Shown here: one piece after another, positions 33,345-42,695 of the stretch
How the letters are laid out: the number at the start of each line of letters is the position of its first letter
How positions within the stretch are numbered: the stretch's first letter is position 1
The notes under the pieces: model-generated
Seen by the model: only the letters and a program-made list of their open reading frames with translations
Databases searched by the model: none
What the model was told of the DNA's origin: nothing
Source of the DNA: Acidibrevibacterium fodinaquatile
Lineage (GTDB): Bacteria > Pseudomonadota > Alphaproteobacteria > Acetobacterales > Acetobacteraceae
DNA length: 64,000 nt
Assembly: GCF_003352165.1 (NCBI RefSeq)
Contig: NZ_CP029176.1
Span: 3,541,501-3,605,500 of the forward strand
Direction of reading: 5' to 3'
Made by a program: the position numbers and the translations under genes

Positions 33345-33962
33345 ATGGTCACAAGCGAAGACAATTCCCCTCCGGTTTCGCTGGAATCGGTAGCAATTTC
33401 GCAAGTTGCCGGTGTCTTGCAAAAATCCTTGCATGCACATTGGCGGACATTCCTCGCCGAAGGGATCGTCCTTTGCATGCTCGGGCTTGCCGCCATCGTC
33501 GTGCCGCCGCTGGCCGGATTGGCGGCGACGATTTTTCTCGGCTGGTTGTTCGTGATCGCCGGCTTCTTCGGCCTGGTTTTCACTTTTCGGGCGCAGCGGG
33601 CGCCGGGTTTCGGCTGGTCACTGCTTTCGGCGGTGCTGGCCGTTGCCGCCGGCGGCGTGCTGCTCTGGAACCCGCTTCAGGGCCTGGTGACGCTGACCTA
33701 TGTATTGATCGCATTTTTCATCATTGATGGCATTTTCATGATCATGCTGGCGATCGCCCATCGCCGCGATCTCACGGGCAAATGGGAATGGGTGATGTGG
33801 AACGGCGTCATCGACCTCATTCTCGCCGGCTTGGTCATTTCCGGCCTGCCGGGCACGCTGGCCTGGGCGCTCGGCCTTCTCGTCGGCATCGATTTGGTGT
33901 TCGGCGGCGCCTCGCTCATCGCCATGGCGCTGCACGCGCGGGCTGAGTCCGGCGGCGACTGA
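33345..33962 (+). CDS. HdeD-like acid-resistance membrane protein
   Basis: A 205-residue protein with six predicted membrane segments in three pairs, as in the HdeD/DUF308 family: TFLAEGIVLCMLGLAAIVVP, FLGWLFVIAGFFGLVFTF, SLLSAVLAVAAGGVLLWN, LTYVLIAFFIIDGIFMIM, NGVIDLILAGLVISGL and ALGLLVGIDLVFGGASL. The start at 33345 follows AAAGGAG. HdeD helps enterobacteria survive acid at high density; the mechanism is unclear. An acid-tolerant host would fit, but this family is widespread. Confidence 0.88.
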   Translation: MVTSEDNSPPVSLESVAISQVAGVLQKSLHAHWRTFLAEGIVLCMLGLAAIVVPPLAGLAATIFLGWLFVIAGFFGLVFTFRAQRAPGFGWSLLSAVLAVAAGGVLLWNPLQGLVTLTYVLIAFFIIDGIFMIMLAIAHRRDLTGKWEWVMWNGVIDLILAGLVISGLPGTLAWALGLLVGIDLVFGGASLIAMALHARAESGGD

Positions 33963-33974
33963 GCGGCTTCGGCA

Positions 33975-34015
33975 CTGCCCCTCCGAACAAAGAGTCGGCC
34001 TGTTCGGAGGGGCAG
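33975..34015. terminator. Long inverted repeat between convergent genes
   Basis: A perfect 15-bp stem CTGCCCCTCCGAACA / TGTTCGGAGGGGCAG with an 11-base loop, between the hdeD stop and the stop of the giant minus-strand gene. The symmetrical position suggests a bidirectional terminator, though there is no T-tract. Confidence 0.65.
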
Positions 34016-34025
34016 CGCCGTACGA

Positions 34026-37000
34026 TCAGGCAACGAGATGCCCGCCCTGGTCGCCGATATACCCGACCAGTTTCAGGCTGCCGATGGTATCGCCGAGATT
34101 CATGCTGTGGGCGCCGCTGGTGTCATAGGCCATGGTCTGGATCGGTGCGTCGCCGGCAGCGAAATCGGCTTGGCTGCCGAAAATGAACGCGTAGGTTTCC
34201 GCGCCGGGGGTGGTGCTGAAATGGCTGCTCGCCCCGGTGTTGGCGATGTTGGTGAGCGGATTGAGCGCGGCATCGGCGTAGATATTCTCGCCGGTGGTGA
34301 CGCTGCCCTCGAAATAGATCTGGCTGCCGCTGGCGAACGGATTGGCGTTGTTGGAGATTTCCAGGAACGCCAGCGACTGGCTGTTGGCGCCGCTGACCGA
34401 GGCGAGCGCGGTGCTGCCGGAGGCGAGGGACACCGTATCACCCGGGTTATAGGTGAATTCCAGGGTCTGCGCGGTGCCATAAAGGCTCGCGAGATTGCCG
34501 GTGGGCGCGCTGCCACCGACGGTGATGTCGCTGTTGGCGGCGAGAACCTGAATTTCCTTGGTGTCGCTTGCGGTGACGGTGACGCAGGGGGTGGTGCCTG
34601 GGTTCTGGTTATTATTGTCGCCCGAGCCGCCTTGGTTGCCGTCGCCGCTCTGCTGATTGGTGTCGCAATTCTGGCCCTGACCACCCGATTGGCCGCCCTG
34701 GCCGCCGCTGCTCCAGCCGCTTTGCTGCGTGTCACCCGAATTCGACCAGCCACTCGACCAGCCGCTTTGCTGGTTGGTGTCGCAGTTCTGGCCCTGACCA
34801 CCCGATTGGCCGCCCTGGCCGCCGCTGCTCCAGCCGCTTTGCTGCGTGTCCCCCGAATTCGACCCGCCACTCGACCAGCCACTCTGCTGATTGGTGTCGC
34901 AGTTCTGGCTCTGACCACCCGATTGGCTGCCCTGGCCGCCGCTGGTCCCGCCGCTTTGCTGCGTGTCACCCGAATTCGACCAGCCACTCGACCAGCCGCT
35001 TTGCTGATAATTGTCGCCCGAACCGCCTTGGTTGCCGTAGCCGCTCTGCTGGTTGGTGTCGCAGTTCTGGCCCTGACCACTCTGCTGACTGCCACCAGAT
35101 GAGCCCTGCTGGTTGTCACAGCCGCTAGGGCCGGTTGAGGACGGTGGGCATGTGCTGGCTGTCACGGTTACCGTATCAGCATAACCAGTATTGCCATTTG
35201 AAGGTTGTTGCTCACATCCCGGAGATGTCTGATCGCAATTCTGGCCCTGGCCGCCCGATTGGCCACCTTGCTGATTATTGTCGCCCGAGCCGCCTTGGTT
35301 GCCGTAGCCGCCCTGCTGGTTGGTGTCGCAGTTCGCGCCCTGGCCACCGGATTGGCCGCCCTGGCCGCCGCTGCTCCAGCCGCTTTGCTGCGTGTCACCC
35401 GAATTCGACCAGCCACTCGACCAGCCATTCTGCTGATAATTGTCGCCCGAACCGCCTTGGCTGCCGTAGCCGCCCTGCTGGTTGGTGTCGCAGTTCGCGC
35501 CCTGGCCACCCGATTGGCCGCCCTGGCCGCCGCTGCTCCAGCCGCTTTGCTGCGTGTCACCCGAATTCGACCAGCCACTCGACCAGCCACTCTGCTGATT
35601 ATTGTCGCCCGAGCCGCCCTGGTTGCCGTAACCGCCCTGCTGGTTGGTGTCGCAGTTCGCGCCCTGGCCACCGGATTGGCCGCCCTGGCCGCCGCTGCTC
35701 CAGCCGCTTTGCTGCGTGTCACCCGAATTCGACCAGCCACTCGACCAGCCATTCTGCTGATCATTGTCGCCCGAACCGCCTTGGCTGCCGTAACCGCCCT
35801 GCTGGTTGGTGTCGCAGTTCGCGCCCTGGCCACCCGATTGGCCGCCCTGGCCGCCGCTGCTCCAGCCGCTTTGCTGCGTGTCACCCGAATTCGACCAGCC
35901 ACTCGACCAGCCACTCTGCTGATTATTGTCGCCCGAGCCGCCTTGGCTGCCGTAACCGCCTTGCTGGTTGGTGTCGCAGCTCGCGCCCTGGCCACCCGAT
36001 TGGCCGCCCTGGCCGCCGCTGCTCCAGCCGCTTTGCTGCGTGTCACCCGAATTCGACCAGCCACTCGACCAGCCACTCTGCTGATAGTTGCCGCCTTGGC
36101 CGCCTTGGTTGCCGTAGCCGCCTTGCTGGTTGGTGTCGCAGTTCGCGCCCTGGCCACCCGATTGGCCGCCCTGGCCGCCGCTGCTCCAGCCGCTTTGCTG
36201 CGTGTCACCCGAATTCGACCAGCCACTCGACCAGCCATTCTGCTGATAATTGTCGCCCGAGCCGCCTTGGCTGCCGTAGCCGCCCTGCTGGTTGGTGTCG
36301 CAGTTCGCGCCCTGGCCACCCGATTGGCCGCCCTGGTTGCCGTAACCGCTCTGCTGATAATTGCCGCCCGAGCCGCCCTGGCCAGTGCCCGACGTCTGAT
36401 AGCTAACCGTGACGGTATATTGCCAAGTCTCTCCGGGGTTGAAAACACCGTTATGGTTAGTGTCCCCGATATTGTAGCCACCACTCAAAATCTGCTTGGC
36501 GGTGATATCATCGGGCTGCGACGCGGTTCCGATATTGTCCGTCACCTGTGGATTATAAAGATTTGTGTTGCCGGTATTGGTGACATCGATGGTGTAGGTC
36601 ACTTGGCCACAATTATTGATGACAACCGAGCTCGGCACCTTGATGACCGAAATTGAAGGGCCAGAGGGGGTTGTGGTTCCCGTCGAACTCGACGGCACCA
36701 ATCCGGCATCGATATTGGTGACGTTCTCGCCCGAGGTCAGCGTGATCGGCGCGGTGATCCCGGTCGTCTGGTTCGGGGCGCTACCGAGGTCGTTCGCAAT
36801 CGAGGTCTGCGGCGACAGCGTGTAGCCGCTCGGTGTCACGAACTGAACTTCATAGGTGCCGGGCGTCAGATTGGTGAAATCATAGAGCCCCTGGCTGTTC
36901 GTCGTCGTCGTCTCGAGCACCGTGCCGCTGGTGTTCTCAAGCTCCACCGTCACCCCGGCCACACCCGGCCCGGCATTCACCCCGCTCTGGATCCCGGTCC

Positions 37001-38630
37001 CGGCCGTATCCAGAAACACGTTGTCGCCAATCGAGGCCGGCTGATAAAGCCCGGCATCGATGTTGGTGATGTTCTGGCCCGGCGCCAGCGTGATCGCCTG
37101 CGTGATCCCGGTCGTCTGGTTCGGGGCGCTGCCGAGGTCGTTCGCAATCGAGGTCTGCGGCGTGAAGTCATAGCCGGTCGGCGCCACGAACTGAACCTCA
37201 TAGGTGCCGGCCGTCAGATTGGTGAAGTCATAGAGCCCCTGGCTGTTCGTCGTCGTCGTCTCGAGCACCGTGCCTGACGTGTTCTCAAGCTCCACCGTCA
37301 CCCCGGCCACACCCGGCCCGGCATTCACCCCGCTCTGGATGCCGCTCGCATTCGGCGAGAGAAACACGTTGTCGCCGATCGAGCCAAGCGGCACCAATCC
37401 GGCATCGATATTGGTGACGTTCTCGCCCGAGGTCAGCGTGATCGGCGCGGTGATCCCGGTCGTCTGGTTCGGGGCGCTGCCGAGGTCGTTCGCAATCGAG
37501 GTCTGCGGCGACAGCGTGTAGCCGCTCGGTGTCACGAACTGAACCTCATAGGTGCCGGGCGTCAGATTGGTGAAATCATAGAGCCCCTGGCTGTTCGTCG
37601 TCGTCGTCTCGAGCACCGTGCCGCTGGTGTTCTCGAGATCCACCGTCACCCCGGCCACACCCGGCCCGGCGTTCACCCCGCTCTGGATCCCGGTCCCGGC
37701 CGTATCCAGAAACACGTTGTCGCCAATCGAGGCCGGCTGATAAAGCCCGGCATCGATGTTGGTGATGTTCTGGCCCGGCGCCAGCGTGATCGCCTGCGTG
37801 ATCCCGGTCGTCTGGTTCGGGGCGCTGCCGAGGTCGTTCGCAATCGAGGTCTGCGGCGTCAAATCATAACCCGTCGGCGCCACGAACTGAACCTCATAGG
37901 TGCCGGCCGTCAGATTGGTGAAATCGTAAAGCCCCTGGCTGTTCGTCGTCGTCGTCTCGAGCACCGTGCCTGACGTGTTCTCAAGCTCCACCGTCACCCC
38001 GGCCACACCCGGCCCGGCATTCACCCCGCTCTGGATGCCACTCGCATTCGGCGAGAGAAACACGTTGTCGCCGATCGAGCCAAGCGAGGTCAGCGGGGTT
38101 TGCCCGAAGCTCTGACTGATCTGGCTGAACGTCGCTTGGGCGGTACTGGCGGCACTGGAGGAGACCGAGGCGATGACTTGGACATCGACCTTGAGGCTGG
38201 TCTCACCGCTCGTAAGCGGGATATCGCCCGCGATATAGGGCGGCGCCGTCGGGTTGGTGAGATTGACGGTGATCTGGCCAAGCTCGGCATTGGTGGTCGG
38301 GTTATAGACCGTCTCGATCGCGGTCAATGACTCGCCTGCGGCGACCGCCGAATCGGGAACCATCGAAAGGCCGAGATTGGTGATCGCGTCCGCAGCATTG
38401 GTGGAGGTGACGTCGTAGCTGAAATCAAGCGTCTCGCTGCCGCCGGGGGCGATGGCGCCGGTGTGGAATCCCGCCCACTCGATCTCGCCGCCGGCCACCG
38501 GGAGAAGAATGGCGGAGGAGGTCTGACCGATGAACGGCGTGACCGAGCCGCTATCGGTCTCGCTGACCGCAATATTGGTAAAGGCGAGGTTGAAGCCCGA
38601 AACGTTCGGAAACGTTTGTGAACTGGACAT
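34026..38630 (-). CDS. Giant repeat-rich surface-type protein (SdrD-B-like and DUF11-like domains with Gly/Gln/Ser expansion)
   Basis: 1534 residues. Residues 1-180 are a novel beta-rich start (SGFNLAFTNIAVSETDSGS). About 180-645 are four SdrD-B/Cna-B-like domains of 116 residues (SIGDNVFL, GVAGVTVELENTSGTVLETT, SQGLYDFTNLTAGTYEVQF). About 650-760 is a DUF11-like segment (SISVIKVPSSVVINNCGQVTYTIDVTN is its core). About 750-1345 is a Gly/Gln/Ser/Trp repeat region with one Cys per 54-residue unit. The remaining 190 residues are a Ser/Ala-rich beta domain ending VGYIGDQGGHLVA. No Sec signal peptide is visible at 38630 or at the alternative start 38696, so secretion by a type I or other leaderless route is possible. 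It is probably an adhesin or matrix protein. Confidence 0.75.
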   Translation of the reverse strand: MSSSQTFPNVSGFNLAFTNIAVSETDSGSVTPFIGQTSSAILLPVAGGEIEWAGFHTGAIAPGGSETLDFSYDVTSTNAADAITNLGLSMVPDSAVAAGESLTAIETVYNPTTNAELGQITVNLTNPTAPPYIAGDIPLTSGETSLKVDVQVIASVSSSAASTAQATFSQISQSFGQTPLTSLGSIGDNVFLSPNASGIQSGVNAGPGVAGVTVELENTSGTVLETTTTNSQGLYDFTNLTAGTYEVQFVAPTGYDLTPQTSIANDLGSAPNQTTGITQAITLAPGQNITNIDAGLYQPASIGDNVFLDTAGTGIQSGVNAGPGVAGVTVDLENTSGTVLETTTTNSQGLYDFTNLTPGTYEVQFVTPSGYTLSPQTSIANDLGSAPNQTTGITAPITLTSGENVTNIDAGLVPLGSIGDNVFLSPNASGIQSGVNAGPGVAGVTVELENTSGTVLETTTTNSQGLYDFTNLTAGTYEVQFVAPTGYDFTPQTSIANDLGSAPNQTTGITQAITLAPGQNITNIDAGLYQPASIGDNVFLDTAGTGIQSGVNAGPGVAGVTVELENTSGTVLETTTTNSQGLYDFTNLTPGTYEVQFVTPSGYTLSPQTSIANDLGSAPNQTTGITAPITLTSGENVTNIDAGLVPSSSTGTTTPSGPSISVIKVPSSVVINNCGQVTYTIDVTNTGNTNLYNPQVTDNIGTASQPDDITAKQILSGGYNIGDTNHNGVFNPGETWQYTVTVSYQTSGTGQGGSGGNYQQSGYGNQGGQSGGQGANCDTNQQGGYGSQGGSGDNYQQNGWSSGWSNSGDTQQSGWSSGGQGGQSGGQGANCDTNQQGGYGNQGGQGGNYQQSGWSSGWSNSGDTQQSGWSSGGQGGQSGGQGASCDTNQQGGYGSQGGSGDNNQQSGWSSGWSNSGDTQQSGWSSGGQGGQSGGQGANCDTNQQGGYGSQGGSGDNDQQNGWSSGWSNSGDTQQSGWSSGGQGGQSGGQGANCDTNQQGGYGNQGGSGDNNQQSGWSSGWSNSGDTQQSGWSSGGQGGQSGGQGANCDTNQQGGYGSQGGSGDNYQQNGWSSGWSNSGDTQQSGWSSGGQGGQSGGQGANCDTNQQGGYGNQGGSGDNNQQGGQSGGQGQNCDQTSPGCEQQPSNGNTGYADTVTVTASTCPPSSTGPSGCDNQQGSSGGSQQSGQGQNCDTNQQSGYGNQGGSGDNYQQSGWSSGWSNSGDTQQSGGTSGGQGSQSGGQSQNCDTNQQSGWSSGGSNSGDTQQSGWSSGGQGGQSGGQGQNCDTNQQSGWSSGWSNSGDTQQSGWSSGGQGGQSGGQGQNCDTNQQSGDGNQGGSGDNNNQNPGTTPCVTVTASDTKEIQVLAANSDITVGGSAPTGNLASLYGTAQTLEFTYNPGDTVSLASGSTALASVSGANSQSLAFLEISNNANPFASGSQIYFEGSVTTGENIYADAALNPLTNIANTGASSHFSTTPGAETYAFIFGSQADFAAGDAPIQTMAYDTSGAHSMNLGDTIGSLKLVGYIGDQGGHLVA
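35290..36345 (-). repeat. 162-bp tandem repeats within the giant gene
   Basis: Six near-identical 162-bp units in register; the CGCTTTGCTG word recurs at 35381, 35543, 35705, 35867, 36029 and 36191. Each unit encodes 54 residues, including NSGDTQQSGWSSGGQGGQSG and one ANCDTNQQGGYG. A more decayed block of related units lies at about 34610-35080. Length variation by slippage or recombination is likely. Confidence 0.95.
36701..38092 (-). repeat. Four 348-bp repeats encoding SdrD-B-like domains
   Basis: The CACGTTGTCG word recurs at 37017, 37365, 37713 and 38061, exactly 348 bases apart. Units alternate between two versions (LSPNASGIQSG and LDTAGTGIQSG), so the array is a duplicated 696-bp pair. 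Low divergence points to recent duplication or gene conversion. Confidence 0.95.
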
Positions 38631-38737
38631 AAAGACCCCCCACGCCTTCTCGTCACTCGAAAAGACGGCTGATCCAAACCATTGAAAGGGGGGCAAGCCA
38701 TGCCTGGCCTGCCCCGTGGCGTCACGTCAACCGCGCA

Positions 38738-39391
38738 TCAAGCGGCGCGGGCACGGCGGGCGAAAAACAGCGCCCCGAGGCCCAAGCAGAACAAGCCGAT
38801 CGTCGCCGGCTCTGGCACCGTATTGGTGGGGCCGGGGACATCGTAGAAATACTGCGTCACCGAAAGCAGGCTGGAGCTTGGGCTAACGGCGATATCCTTG
38901 GTGATGTAGATGTTATTATCGGCCGAACTCAGCGTCAGCGTCGTCGTGCTATTGAGGCCTTGGCCCGAGATGTGGGCGAGGCCAGTCCCTGTGCTGTAAT
39001 CAGTGACATTCTCGCTCACCGTCGCGGTTCCGGTGCCGCCGCCGACGGCGAGGCCGATGCCGCTAATATTGCCGGGCGCGCTTTGCACCTCGAAGCCCAG
39101 GGTCAAATCCTCGGTGGCACCGGAGGTATTGGTCAGCAACGTGCCGCCATTCGCGCCGACGATCTCGATCCCGGCATAGCCGCCCGGCGAGGAGGTCACC
39201 GCGAGCATCTCGCCGCCGCAGCCGGAACCCGCGCACAAGATCCCCGAAACCGTCGCATCGCCGATCTGAAGCGAGTCGTTGCTGTCGTTCAGATTGATGC
39301 TGCCGGTCAGCGTGGAGGCCTGCGCACCCGCTGCCCACGCCAAATAACCCGCGACACTCGCGATCATCATTCTGGAAGCCATGCGATGCAT
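38738..39391 (-). CDS. PEP-CTERM sorting-domain protein
   Basis: A 217-residue exported protein. A signal peptide covers residues 1-26 (MASRMMIASVAGYLAWAAGA, cleavage near QAS). The body is Ser/Thr/Gly-rich beta sequence. The end, TVPEPATIGLFCLGLGALFF followed by ARRARAA, is a textbook PEP-CTERM signal: Pro-Glu-Pro, a hydrophobic stretch and a basic tail. Exosortase recognises this and processes or anchors the protein at the envelope during exopolysaccharide or biofilm production. No exosortase gene lies in this window. It sits 107 bases upstream of the giant repeat protein, same strand, so joint function in the matrix is plausible. Confidence 0.88.
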   Translation of the reverse strand: MHRMASRMMIASVAGYLAWAAGAQASTLTGSINLNDSNDSLQIGDATVSGILCAGSGCGGEMLAVTSSPGGYAGIEIVGANGGTLLTNTSGATEDLTLGFEVQSAPGNISGIGLAVGGGTGTATVSENVTDYSTGTGLAHISGQGLNSTTTLTLSSADNNIYITKDIAVSPSSSLLSVTQYFYDVPGPTNTVPEPATIGLFCLGLGALFFARRARAA

Positions 39392-39571
39392 TTGTAGCTT
39401 TCCCGTTGGTTTGCGTGGTGGCGTTGGCGTGATTGCCTGGCAGCGATCGCGATAACATTGACAAATGATTAACGTCAGCACTTTGCCGCAGACGCAAGCG
39501 CGACGTCAAGCGTTAATTAAGCAAATGTCAATTTTTGAGATGGATCGCCGCCGCCTGAGCCGGCGGGGCGT

Positions 39572-42500
39572 TCAGTCCGCTGCGGAGCCGAGCTTTTCCG
39601 CCAGACGCGAGGGTTTGCGCTGCCGCGCCGGGGCGAGCCAGTGCTGCAGACGATCGAGATAGAGATAGACCACCGGCGTCGTATACAGGGTCAGAATCTG
39701 GCTCAAGAGCAGCCCGCCGACCATGGTGACCCCCAGCGGGCGGCGGAGTTCGGCGCCGGCGCCACCTTCGAGCATCAGCGGCAAGCCGCCGAGCAAGGCC
39801 GCCATCGTCGTCATCAGAATCGGGCGAAAGCGCAGGAGACAGGCCTGCCTGATCGCCTCCAGCGGCGCGAGCCCCCCCTCGCGCTCGGCATGGATCGCGA
39901 AATCGACCATCATGATGCCGTTCTTCTTGACGATGCCGATCAGCAGAATGATCCCGATGATGGCGATCACCGAAAGATCGTTATGCGTCAACATCAGTGC
40001 GACCAGCGCGCCAACCCCAGCCGAGGGCAGTGTCGAGAGAATGGTCAGCGGCAGGATATAGCTCTCATAGAGTACGCCGAGGATGATATAGACGGCGATC
40101 AGCGCGGCGGCGACGAGATAGGGCTGACTCGAGAGCGAAGCTTGGAATGCCTGCGCGGTGCCCTGAAAACTGCCTTGCACGGTCGCCGGCACGCCGAGTT
40201 CGGCCTCGGCAGCGGCGATCGCCTTGACGGCATCGCCCAGCGCCGCCCCCGGGGCGAGGTTGAAGGAAATCGTCACCGAGGGGAACAGACTCTGGTGGCT
40301 CACCGAAAGCGGTGCGATCTTCGCGGTGTCGTAATGCACGAAGGTCGAAAGCGGCACCACCTGGCCATTGCTGCCCTTGGCGTAGAGAAGATCGAGCGTG
40401 TCCGGCCTGCCCTCGAGCTGCGGCGGCACTTCAAGCACGACATAATAGTAATTGAGCTGGGTGAAATACTGTGTCACCTCGCGCTGGCCGAAGGCGTCAT
40501 AGAGAATATCATCGATCTGTTGCGGCTCGATGCCGTACATCGCCGCTTTGTCGCGGTCGATGACCAGGGTCGCGGTCGTGCCCGCCATCTGCTGATCGGT
40601 CGCGACATCGCGGAGCAGCGAAATCTTGCGCAACTGCTGCAAAACCCGCGGCGCCCACCGATAAAGCTCACCAAGATCGGGATCCTGGAGCGTGTATTCA
40701 TACATGGTGCGCGACAGCCGCCCGCCGATGCGGATATCCTGCGCCGCTTGCAGATAAAGCCGCACGCCGGGCACGGCGGCGAGCTTGGGGCGCAATTCCT
40801 CGATCACCTGTTGGGCGGTGAGCTTGCGCTCGCCCCAGGGTTTCAGATTGATATAGGCGCGGCTGGAATTGCCGGTTTGTCCCCCTGCCCCGGCGCCGAC
40901 ATAGGCGGTGAAGGACTGAACATTCGGGTCGTGCATCACGACGTCGTTGATCGCTTCCTGACGCTGATACATCTCATCGAACGAGACGTCCTGCGCCGCA
41001 TCCGCCATGCCAATAATCAGGCCGATATCCTGCTGCGGGAAAAACCCTTTTGGAATAATGATATAAAGATAGCCGGTGATAGCGACGGTGGCGAGGAAGG
41101 TGAGCAGGGTAAAAAACCGAAAACGCAGCGCGACATCGAGCGTGCGCGCATAAAACGCCACCATCGCCTCGAACATGCGCTCCATCAGGTTATAAAGCGC
41201 GCCATGCCTAGTCTCGTGGCGGAGAAAGCGCGAACACATCATCGGCGTCAGGGTGAGCGACACCACCCCCGAGACCAACACCGCCAAGGACAAGGTGACG
41301 GCGAATTCGCGAAATAAGCGGCCGATGATCCCGCTCATGAACAAAAGCGGGATGAAGACCGCAACCAAGGAGAGGCTGATCGAAACGATGGTAAACCCGA
41401 TTTCCCCGGCGCCGACCAGCGCCGCCTCCATCGGGCGCATGCCGTCTTCGATGTGGCGGAACACGTTCTCCAGCATCACGATGGCATCATCGACGACGAA
41501 GCCGACCGCGATCGTCATCGCCATCAGCGAGAGATTGTCGAGGCTGTAGCCGAGCGCATACATCCCCGCAAACGTGCAGATCAGGGCAAGCGGAATCGCG
41601 ACACTCGGGATGATCGTCGCCCAGAGCGTGCGGAGAAACAAAAACACCACCATCACCACCAGGGCGACCGACAACATCAAGGTGAATTCGACGTCATCAA
41701 CGGAGGCGCGGATGGTCTGGGTACGATCGACGAGGGTGTAGAGATGGATCGATGGCGGATAGGCGACCTCGAGCTGCGGCAGCTTCGCTTTGACGCGTTC
41801 GACGGTGTCGATGACATTGGCGCCGGGCTGCTTGAAAATCACCAAAAGGATGCCGCGCTTGCCGTTCTGCCACGCCGCCAGTTCCCGGTTCTGCGCGCCA
41901 TCGATCGCCGAGCCGATATCGCGCACCCTGACCGGCGCGCCGTTGCGGTAAGAGACGATGACCTGCTGATATTCCGACGCTTTGGTGAGCTGGTCATTAT
42001 CGTAGAGGGTGAAGGAGCGCTTCGGGCCGTCGATGCTGCCCTTCGGGTTATCGACGGTGGTCTGGGTCAGCGCCGAACGCACGTCTTCCAGCGTCATCCC
42101 CATCGCGGCGAGCTTGGCGGGATCGACCCGCACCCGCACCGCCGGCTTCTGCTGCCCCGCGACCAGCACCTGCGCGACGCCGGAAATCTGTGAGAGCTGC
42201 TGCGAGACCACGTTCTCGGCATAGTCATCGACCACCGTGATCGGCAGCGTATCAGACTGCATCGCGAGCAAGAGGACCGGCGAATCCGATGGATTGACCT
42301 TGTAGTAGGAAGGCGGGCTCGGCAAGTTTTTAGGCAATTGCCCCGAGGCGGCATTGATCGCCGCCTGCACATCGCCGGCGGCGCCGTCGATGTTGCGGTT
42401 GAGATCGAATTGCAGAATGATTTGGGTATAGCCGAGCACGCTGAGCGAGGTCATCTGGCTGACCCCGGGGATGGTCGCGAATTGCTGCTCGAGCGGGGTT

Positions 42501-42691
42501 GCAACCGTCGCCGCCATGGTCTCGGGGCTGGCGCCGGGGAATTGCGCGGTGATGGCGATGGTCGGGAAATCGATATTGGGGAGGGGGGCCACCGGCAGGA
42601 ACGGATAGGCGGCGATGCCGACCAAAAGCAGCGCCGCCATCAGGAGCGAGGTGCCGATCGGGCGGCGGATGAAGGGGGTCGAAATGCTCAT
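39572..42691 (-). CDS. RND multidrug efflux transporter, MdtB/MuxB-like
   Basis: A 1039-residue inner-membrane proton antiporter of the HAE1/AcrB fold. It starts MSISTPFIRRPIGTSLLMAA, typical of the MdtB branch. The transmembrane Asp pair lies in TIAVGFVVDDAIVMLENVFR. Both porter-domain halves and the second membrane repeat (LIGIVKKNGIMMVDFAIHAE) are complete. MdtBC pumps normally have two different RND genes; only one is present here. The adaptor gene is four bases upstream. The in-frame extension to 42751 has no family support. No outer-membrane channel gene is adjacent. Confidence 0.93.
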   Translation of the reverse strand: MSISTPFIRRPIGTSLLMAALLLVGIAAYPFLPVAPLPNIDFPTIAITAQFPGASPETMAATVATPLEQQFATIPGVSQMTSLSVLGYTQIILQFDLNRNIDGAAGDVQAAINAASGQLPKNLPSPPSYYKVNPSDSPVLLLAMQSDTLPITVVDDYAENVVSQQLSQISGVAQVLVAGQQKPAVRVRVDPAKLAAMGMTLEDVRSALTQTTVDNPKGSIDGPKRSFTLYDNDQLTKASEYQQVIVSYRNGAPVRVRDIGSAIDGAQNRELAAWQNGKRGILLVIFKQPGANVIDTVERVKAKLPQLEVAYPPSIHLYTLVDRTQTIRASVDDVEFTLMLSVALVVMVVFLFLRTLWATIIPSVAIPLALICTFAGMYALGYSLDNLSLMAMTIAVGFVVDDAIVMLENVFRHIEDGMRPMEAALVGAGEIGFTIVSISLSLVAVFIPLLFMSGIIGRLFREFAVTLSLAVLVSGVVSLTLTPMMCSRFLRHETRHGALYNLMERMFEAMVAFYARTLDVALRFRFFTLLTFLATVAITGYLYIIIPKGFFPQQDIGLIIGMADAAQDVSFDEMYQRQEAINDVVMHDPNVQSFTAYVGAGAGGQTGNSSRAYINLKPWGERKLTAQQVIEELRPKLAAVPGVRLYLQAAQDIRIGGRLSRTMYEYTLQDPDLGELYRWAPRVLQQLRKISLLRDVATDQQMAGTTATLVIDRDKAAMYGIEPQQIDDILYDAFGQREVTQYFTQLNYYYVVLEVPPQLEGRPDTLDLLYAKGSNGQVVPLSTFVHYDTAKIAPLSVSHQSLFPSVTISFNLAPGAALGDAVKAIAAAEAELGVPATVQGSFQGTAQAFQASLSSQPYLVAAALIAVYIILGVLYESYILPLTILSTLPSAGVGALVALMLTHNDLSVIAIIGIILLIGIVKKNGIMMVDFAIHAEREGGLAPLEAIRQACLLRFRPILMTTMAALLGGLPLMLEGGAGAELRRPLGVTMVGGLLLSQILTLYTTPVVYLYLDRLQHWLAPARQRKPSRLAEKLGSAAD

Positions 42692-42695
42692 CCCG

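Noticed and set aside
35290-36345. CRISPR-like regular array
   Set aside because: The period is 162 bases with whole-unit conservation, in frame with a protein, and without unique spacers or cas genes.
34038-36656. Long plus-strand frames with regular repeats (Arg/Ser/Cys- or Ala/Leu-rich)
   Set aside because: They are antisense reflections of the 162-bp repeats of the giant minus-strand gene; the periodicity comes from that gene and not from independent coding.
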